From Candidatus Peribacteria bacterium (lineage in GTDB: Bacteria; Patescibacteriota; Gracilibacteria; Peribacterales; Peribacteraceae), in the NCBI GenBank assembly GCA_028286915.1, contig JAQBQQ010000019.1, positions 1 to 53,228 of the forward strand: a DNA stretch of 53,228 nucleotides. The letters run 5' to 3'. The notes beneath the pieces are model-generated. The model was not told the origin of the DNA. It saw nothing but the letters and a program-made list of their open reading frames with translations, and did no database searches. Positions within the stretch are counted from its first letter, which is position 1. Each line of letters opens with the position of its first letter. Position numbers and translations under genes: made by a program. Shown in pieces: positions 48,716 through 53,228 of the stretch.

Positions 48716-48983
48716 CGACCGATCCCCAAAGGTACCCGATCCCCACGCCCATCATGAGTATTCCGCCGAATATCAGAAAACCCAAAAGATACAGCCAGAA
48801 ACGGTTCAGAATATTTTTAAGCTCCAGATCCTTTGCTTCCGCGTGCAGCTTTCTGGCTTCCGCACTGTCTTTGGCAGCAACGGCATCGCGTTCTTTTTCA
48901 TTACGTTCGTAGAGCACCAGCGGCCGGCCGGCCTCGATGGTAGTCCCCAAAAGCCGGCGATCTATATCGGTTTGAGCCGTCAT
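48705..48983 (-). CDS. Small membrane protein, 92 aa
   Basis: Charged N-terminal half (DRRLLGTTIEAG, a helix RNEKERDAVAAKDSAEARKLHAEAKDLELKN) followed by one strong hydrophobic helix (about 62-87, Gly-rich: GFLIFGGILMMGVGIGYLW) and a very short tail SVGKS. Type II single-pass protein with a predicted cytoplasmic coiled coil. Not recognised. It begins one base after the ImmA/IrrE gene ends, so they are cotranscribed. The last few codons lie in the junction with the AT-rich islet, so the original C-terminus may have been changed. Confidence 0.68.
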   Translation of the reverse strand: MTAQTDIDRRLLGTTIEAGRPLVLYERNEKERDAVAAKDSAEARKLHAEAKDLELKNILNRFWLYLLGFLIFGGILMMGVGIGYLWGSVGKS

Positions 48984-48984
48984 C

Positions 48985-49518
48985 TTACTCTTCGGCGGCC
49001 AGAACGTGGTAACCCAGGTTTCGGAGCCGCGTCACCATGGCCAGCGGTGACACATTGAATTTTTTCGCCAGCTGTACCACGTCTTCCTCCCGCGGTGTGC
49101 GGTCATCCAGATAGTCGCGCAGACGGGCCTCCGGCATAATGAGACTGCCAGCAAATTCATTGGCTTCCAGTTCCTGCCCGGTGTACTTGTCTTCTTCATC
49201 GCGCATAATGAACAGACTGTCCACAAACTGATCCTCCTCGTCCCGATGCATGAAGTAATGCCCCAGTTCGTGAGCAATGGTGAAGAGCTTCCGGGTAAGC
49301 GAGTCCTCGCGGTTTACGTAAATGGCCCACTTGCCGTCTTCTTTTTTAAGAATGCCGGAAATGTCGTACAGATCACTTTCCTTTAATTCAATATCTTCAT
49401 CCCGGGCGATGGCCTGCAACAGCAATACCGGATCGCGAAGCCGCTTATGCTTTTCCAAGACCTGATTCGCCCGACGTTGTATATCTTCTTTGGAAGGATA
49501 AGAAACGAGCGCGTTCAT
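48985..49518 (-). CDS. ImmA/IrrE-family zinc metallopeptidase
   Basis: 177 aa from MNALVS, close behind a TACTGT-type -10. Zinc motif HELGHYFMH with the third acidic ligand in EANEFAGSLIMP, both hallmarks of the family. ImmA/IrrE peptidases cut repressors of mobile elements or DNA-damage responses, and are usually encoded next to an XRE repressor; none is seen here. C-terminal helices follow (VVQLAKKFNVSPLAMVTRLRNLGY, which itself resembles a helix-turn-helix). Cotranscribed with the small membrane protein, possibly a substrate or anchor (inference). Confidence 0.9.
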   Translation of the reverse strand: MNALVSYPSKEDIQRRANQVLEKHKRLRDPVLLLQAIARDEDIELKESDLYDISGILKKEDGKWAIYVNREDSLTRKLFTIAHELGHYFMHRDEEDQFVDSLFIMRDEEDKYTGQELEANEFAGSLIMPEARLRDYLDDRTPREEDVVQLAKKFNVSPLAMVTRLRNLGYHVLAAEE

Positions 49519-49708
49519 GCATACAGTATCCTGCAAGATTTTTGCGAGAGCAATGAGTTTCGACGTTTATTTTGCACAATGTTTGTTCGCTCGTGTATGT
49601 GTTTATAGTTTTTCGTTTCTATCATCACCTGTACACGAAAAACAAACCAACGATAAAAACTAACAGTATCAGTATTCAAGCAACCACATAACCAATCAAC
49701 TGGTTGTC

Positions 49709-50212
49709 TTACTCCTTCGTCCACTCGCCACTGGAAATCCGCTCCTCGTGTTCCAGAAGCCACTGTTTGCGGTGAACGCCGCCGGCATAGTTCCCAAGGC
49801 GCAGCGTGGATGGCACAATCCGATGACACGGAACAATAATGATAAAACGATTGCGGCGGCAGGCCGAGCCAACCGCACGAACAGCTTTCTCCCGGCCCAC
49901 CTCCTGCGCCAGCCCGCTGTAGGTGGACACTCTGCCGAACGGTATTTGACGCAGCTTATGCCATACCATCCACGAGAAAGGCGATGATTCAAACGACAGC
50001 AGAACATCTTGGAATTCTTTCCGCCGGCCATCAAAATATTCTTCCAGCTGCGTGGCGCAATCCTGCAGATGAGACAATGCGGAGTCCGGGCCCGTGGGTG
50101 CCTCCTCTACAAACATAATATCCGTCACCGCCTGTTCGGTTCCGGCAACCTGCAGCAGGCCGATAGGCGTAGCTATGGTGATATGATGCTGTGCGGGAGT
50201 GAAAGACTTCAT
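49709..50212 (-). CDS. Methylated-DNA-[protein]-cysteine S-methyltransferase
   Basis: 167 aa, Ogt/MGMT family. Suicide repair protein that moves the alkyl group from O6-alkylguanine to its active-site cysteine C129 in IIVPCHRIV. The DNA-binding helix-turn-helix (QIPFGRVSTYSGLAQEVG, with the Arg finger region RAVGSACRRNRF) and the LGNYAGGVHRKQWLLEHE segment are standard. The N-terminal domain is short but recognisable. The start overlaps the stop of the upstream unknown gene by ATGA, so both are in one operon. Confidence 0.96.
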   Translation of the reverse strand: MKSFTPAQHHITIATPIGLLQVAGTEQAVTDIMFVEEAPTGPDSALSHLQDCATQLEEYFDGRRKEFQDVLLSFESSPFSWMVWHKLRQIPFGRVSTYSGLAQEVGREKAVRAVGSACRRNRFIIIVPCHRIVPSTLRLGNYAGGVHRKQWLLEHEERISSGEWTKE

Positions 50213-50973
50213 AAAGGAGAAAGAGGAGATACGGTACGAAGTAATACTGGAGGAGGAAACGATATGGCGTCCATGAAAATATCGACATCTTTCCTGAGCA
50301 GTATCAACCTGATATCCGTCTGTATGTTTTCTGTTTGCCGCAGAATATCAGCCAGCAAAGCAGCACCGCTTGCCAGGTGATCGGGCTGTATATCACTGAT
50401 ACCGGATTCTTCCCAGTATGCATGAACCACGGGAAACGGCTCTTTCTTATCTCTTCGGCCGGTATAGCTCAGTAAACCCATGGCCCATTCGTCTGGCTGA
50501 ATGCTCTTATTCGCATCTTCGCCCGGTACGGCATTCGGTTTTTGCCCGTACCTCAGCATACGCTTATAAACCAGGCGCTTCCGGACAATCCCCAAATCGA
50601 CTGCATCAAAATCGTACCTGGGTAACAGTGCCCGAAAAGGCTCCTGCAACTGCGGCTCCACATCGGCCAGCGTCAGGTAGCCGCCGTTTAAAGAGTTCTG
50701 TATCAGCCGCGGCGGATCCTGTGTTGTATCCAGTAATGGTGGCACGAACTGCTCCATAAAATTACCGTCATGCTCCACAACCATATCCAGCCGGATCAAT
50801 GCTGATCGCACACTTTGGGCGAGCATAAGTGCCTGTTCCAGTGCCCGCTGTTGGAAATTGACCGCAAAGACAGGGCCTTCAGCCGTCTCGGTACGCGTAA
50901 ACCGTGCAGCTCCGCCCAGAATGGCAACAGCTGCATATCTCCTCGCCGGTTCTGGCGCATCTTCCATCATCAT
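50209..50973 (-). CDS. Hypothetical protein coupled to the MGMT gene
   Basis: 254 aa, no signal peptide or membrane segment. N-terminal basic helix (EPARRYAAVAILGGAARFTR), a region of helices and strands (QQRALEQALMLAQSVRSALIRLD, LTLADVEPQLQEPFRALLPRYDFD), a basic KRLVYKRMLRYGQK and an acidic Asp/Glu stretch; the end is Pro-rich (FPPPVLLRTVSPLSPL). Not recognised. ATGA overlap with the methyltransferase gene suggests a related function, perhaps DNA repair, but nothing in the sequence proves it. Confidence 0.68.
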   Translation of the reverse strand: MMMEDAPEPARRYAAVAILGGAARFTRTETAEGPVFAVNFQQRALEQALMLAQSVRSALIRLDMVVEHDGNFMEQFVPPLLDTTQDPPRLIQNSLNGGYLTLADVEPQLQEPFRALLPRYDFDAVDLGIVRKRLVYKRMLRYGQKPNAVPGEDANKSIQPDEWAMGLLSYTGRRDKKEPFPVVHAYWEESGISDIQPDHLASGAALLADILRQTENIQTDIRLILLRKDVDIFMDAISFPPPVLLRTVSPLSPL

Positions 50974-50984
50974 GCAAGGTAGAA

Positions 50985-51533
50985 TTAACGCTGATACGTA
51001 GTCAGCAGTTCGCCTTTCGCCAGCACGCGGCTGAGCATAGCCCGCTTGAACTGCACCCGGGATGGACTTGTCTTAAAAGTGAGATCACTGTTTAAGGCAT
51101 ACACACTAATAACATAACGATGCGCCTTACCCGGCAACGGACACGGACCGGTATAGCCTTTTACGCCCTGGGAGTTGAGCCCGATCACCGCGCCCGTAAG
51201 TGAGCGCTCACCGGCAATCTGCGTAAATGCCGGAGACAGATTCCAGATCATCGCCTGGACGGCAATGCCCTTTGGCGCATCCAGATCATCCATTAAGATC
51301 GCCAGCGACTTGGCATCTTTGGGCACGCTGCCAAAACTCAGCGGCGGCATGATATTCGTACCTTCACAAGTATAATCCTTGGGCAGAGCAGTTCCGCTGG
51401 TAAAAGCCGTACTGGTTACGGAAAGAGCCGGCGGCTCATTGCCTTTGGATCCACAGGCGGTAAAAAGAAGGCATGAAACGGCCAGAGCCGCGGCGCCTGT
51501 CTGCCGGAAACGCAAGCAACGAGTGAGTGACAT
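50985..51533 (-). CDS. YbhB/YbcL-family (PEBP-like) lipoprotein
   Basis: 182 aa from MSLTRC; 48 upstream track codons are rejected because this ATG follows a C/T tract (CATCCTTTTTTCACTCTT) and opens a lipoprotein signal with lipobox FTAC. The phosphatidylethanolamine-binding-protein fold follows: FTSGTALPKDYTCEG (ligand pocket), PPLSFGSVPKDAKSLAILMDDLDAP, MIWNLSP, GPCPLPGKAHRYVISVYAL with the catalytic-like His/Arg pocket. Family proteins bind small anions or lipids; role in bacteria is unknown. Located at the outer face of the membrane. Confidence 0.94.
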   Translation of the reverse strand: MSLTRCLRFRQTGAAALAVSCLLFTACGSKGNEPPALSVTSTAFTSGTALPKDYTCEGTNIMPPLSFGSVPKDAKSLAILMDDLDAPKGIAVQAMIWNLSPAFTQIAGERSLTGAVIGLNSQGVKGYTGPCPLPGKAHRYVISVYALNSDLTFKTSPSRVQFKRAMLSRVLAKGELLTTYQR

Positions 51534-51690
51534 AAGAGTGAAAAAAGGATGTGATAGTAGCGGAAAGACTCTGTATAGCCAAAGAAAATTCTCCAATTCC
51601 GGCTCTTTGCCTGGCTGCTCAAAAAAACCCGGCTCCACGTTGGCAGATACCGGGCTTTTCTTACTTATAACAAACAATCAACATGGGGGA

Positions 51691-53208
51691 CTAATCACTG
51701 ATATTCAGAACGGCCGTATAAATAGTGCCCAATGTCATAGGACCCACCGGGTTGGACAGCAGTAGATTCACGGTTTCCGTACCTTCGGATACGGTGTCTT
51801 TTACAATCGGAACCTCAATCGTCTTCACGATTTCCTGTGGCGCAAACGTAAGCGTACCGGACACAGCCGTGTAATCATTCAAGCTGGCCGTGCCGCTATT
51901 TGAGGTGTACTGCACACTGACTGTGCCATCAACATTACCCAGACGCTGGACAGTAATATAGGCAATCTGCGCACTTTCCAACACCGTAAAGCTGGTATTA
52001 CTGAACTTGAAAGTACCGCTGCCGCTACTTGCGTTTTCATTATCGATGATTGTTACCTGACCGGTGGATGGCGTGGCCAGAGACGTACCGGAACTTGGCG
52101 AACTGAGCGTGATAATGAATGACTTGTTGCCATCAATTGTCTGGTTGTCAGTGACACCCACCGTGAAGGTTTTGGTGGTATCACCGGCTGCAAAGCTAAG
52201 CGTGCCACTGGTGGAAATATAGTGTGTACCGGCAGTAGCGCCGGCATTGGATGTAGCGTAGTTCACTGTACCGGCAGACGATGTGGAGCCAGTGCGCTTT
52301 ACCGTGACCGTGACGGTGCCACCGTTCTCATTAACGCCAAATGTATTGGCCGTAAACGAATACTGCGGCGTATTGGCTGCCACGCTGGAAGACGAACCGC
52401 CAGATGTGGATGATGAAGACGAGGACGTGGAGGAAGATGAAGACGTACAATTGGTTGTACAACCGCCGTCGTTATCCAGAATCGTGAGTGTCGCCGTGCT
52501 AGGCGCAAGAAGCACCGTACCGCCGGTCGGGCTGCTCAGCACCAAATTGAGCGTCTCATTCGGCTCGCCGATTTTGTCATCAATAATAGTGGCAGAGAAT
52601 TTTTTCACAGTTTCTCCGTCTCCAAAAGACAGTGTACCGGTTGCTTGGTTATAATCTTCGTTTTCCGTAGCTGTTCCGGCTACAAGCTTATACTGCACCG
52701 TCGCGCTGCCTTTTTTCCCCTTGGCTCGAATGACGGCTACTTCAAATTTCTTGGACCCCTCACCAATCTGGAATTTATCCAACGAGAACTGGAATCCACC
52801 GGCATCACCGGCCGTGGCAACGGATGATGACGATGAGCTGCTGGAGGATACGCTGGATGAACTCACGGAACTGGAACTGGAACTTCGCGATGAGGATGAA
52901 ACCGGGCTGGGAGCGGGTGATACCGAACCGCCGTTATTCATAGTCTGTGCAAAACGCTGAAACATGACCGCCATCTGACCACGCGTAATATAATCATTGG
53001 CATGAAATTTGCCGTCATCAAACCCCTTCATAATACCAAGCCTGTTCATTTCCCCGGCTGCCTCGTCGTAATACGACCCCTGCGGGATATCCGGAAAAAT
53101 GGAAGAACCGAGTGTGCCGGCGGCAATACCGGTAGCCACGCTGCCAAGTGACACACCAATAAGAAACGGCGCCGAGAGGACAAGTGTCCTAAGCGAACCT
53201 TTGGGCAT
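51691..53208 (-). CDS. Surface protein: SLH domain, poly-Ser linker, three Calx-beta domains
   Basis: 505 aa. N-terminal signal segment (about 8-32) followed by one S-layer-homology repeat (IFPDIPQGSYYDEAAGEMNRLGIMKGFDDGKFHANDYITRGQMAVMF), the usual wall- or polymer-binding domain. Ser-rich linker (about 95-130), then three Calx-beta domains of about 105 aa (about 138-250, 285-390, 398-505) with their VNENGGTVTVTV, GTATENEDY and TLTILDND marks; calcium binding is expected. A second Ser tract separates domains 1 and 2. Long surface adhesin-type layout. Leader is TTTCCTCCTCTTTT immediately before ATG. The 20 bases after it (53209-53228) hold only this leader. Confidence 0.94.
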   Translation of the reverse strand: MPKGSLRTLVLSAPFLIGVSLGSVATGIAAGTLGSSIFPDIPQGSYYDEAAGEMNRLGIMKGFDDGKFHANDYITRGQMAVMFQRFAQTMNNGGSVSPAPSPVSSSSRSSSSSSVSSSSVSSSSSSSSSVATAGDAGGFQFSLDKFQIGEGSKKFEVAVIRAKGKKGSATVQYKLVAGTATENEDYNQATGTLSFGDGETVKKFSATIIDDKIGEPNETLNLVLSSPTGGTVLLAPSTATLTILDNDGGCTTNCTSSSSSTSSSSSSTSGGSSSSVAANTPQYSFTANTFGVNENGGTVTVTVKRTGSTSSAGTVNYATSNAGATAGTHYISTSGTLSFAAGDTTKTFTVGVTDNQTIDGNKSFIITLSSPSSGTSLATPSTGQVTIIDNENASSGSGTFKFSNTSFTVLESAQIAYITVQRLGNVDGTVSVQYTSNSGTASLNDYTAVSGTLTFAPQEIVKTIEVPIVKDTVSEGTETVNLLLSNPVGPMTLGTIYTAVLNISD

Positions 53209-53228
53209 AAAAGAGGAGGAAAGAGTAA

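Noticed and set aside
1-53228. tRNA, rRNA, tmRNA or known riboswitch
   Set aside because: No cloverleaf with a GTTCGA-type T-arm or conserved rRNA segment was found by eye; a covariance-model scan would be needed to exclude small RNAs.

Overview
The window looks like a chromosomal stretch of a small-genome, monoderm-type bacterium, most likely a member of the Candidate Phyla Radiation / Patescibacteria (Peregrinibacteria-like). This is an inference: no rRNA or other phylogenetic marker I can place is present. The signs are three class-F-like sortases, an LPNTG protein, an S-layer-homology protein with long poly-Ser linkers, a DUF2339 giant membrane protein, Ser/Gly-rich secreted proteins, and genes that almost never have a Shine-Dalgarno sequence. 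UGA behaves as an ordinary stop. Base composition is roughly balanced, with AT-rich patches near 30.9-31.05 kb and 47.9-48.7 kb.

Layout. 0-6.3 kb: oxidoreductases (a cut aldo/keto reductase and a zinc alcohol dehydrogenase), a compact SRAP/YedK-like protein, an M23 peptidase, a sortase and a secreted GH113-like glycosidase with a Ser/Gly/Pro stalk. 6.5-10.6 kb: an ABC-F ATPase, an unknown acidic/basic protein and a secreted tandem-repeat protein. 10.8-20 kb: a histidine kinase and a nearly complete chemosensory operon (cheW, MCP, a 95-aa unknown, a 7TM protein, cheY, cheB, cheA, cheC, cheD), then a response regulator, plus an upstream Hpt/response-regulator pair. 20-25.7 kb: HxlR regulator/nitroreductase, CHRD and DUF305 secreted proteins, proS and queA. 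25.8-28.8 kb: sortase - LPNTG protein - sortase, a CPXCG protein, cold-shock protein and Fur regulator. 28.9-32.7 kb: an ABC exporter, a foreign-looking small gene and a YibE/F membrane protein. 32.9-37.9 kb: a copper-type cluster (CopC-CopD fusion and two other secreted proteins whose mature N-terminus is predicted to be histidine) plus a pilin-like protein. 38-43.4 kb: ECF sigma factor, anti-sigma-like protein and DUF2339 protein. 43.5-46 kb: a small lipoprotein-like gene, CapA and a PEP-CTERM protein. 46-53.2 kb: typA, an AT-rich islet with a gene remnant, ImmA/IrrE peptidase, MGMT, a PEBP-family lipoprotein and an SLH/Calx-beta surface protein.

How parts may work together. The che genes form one directional operon behind an extended -10 promoter. 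Its only receptor has no ligand-binding domain, but a signal-peptide-bearing 7TM protein is encoded in the same operon, so that protein is the best candidate for the sensory input. No flagellar gene is seen; output may go to type IV pili (inference). Surface proteins (GH113, LPNTG, SLH/Calx-beta, repeat protein, CHRD) and sortases describe an elaborate cell envelope.

Genome-scale oddities. (1) Native genes either start almost exactly at the predicted transcription start (leaderless) or follow a pyrimidine tract such as TCCTCCTTTTT rather than GGAGG. (2) Three G+C-rich single-gene units (31.07, 43.66 and 45.86 kb) do have strong Shine-Dalgarno sequences and their own terminators, two of them also with consensus -35 boxes. 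They look imported. (3) Intergenic regions, especially at convergent gene ends, carry 7-bp-periodic tandem repeats. (4) Long perfect palindromes sit between several genes. No tRNA, rRNA, CRISPR array or transposase was recognised.
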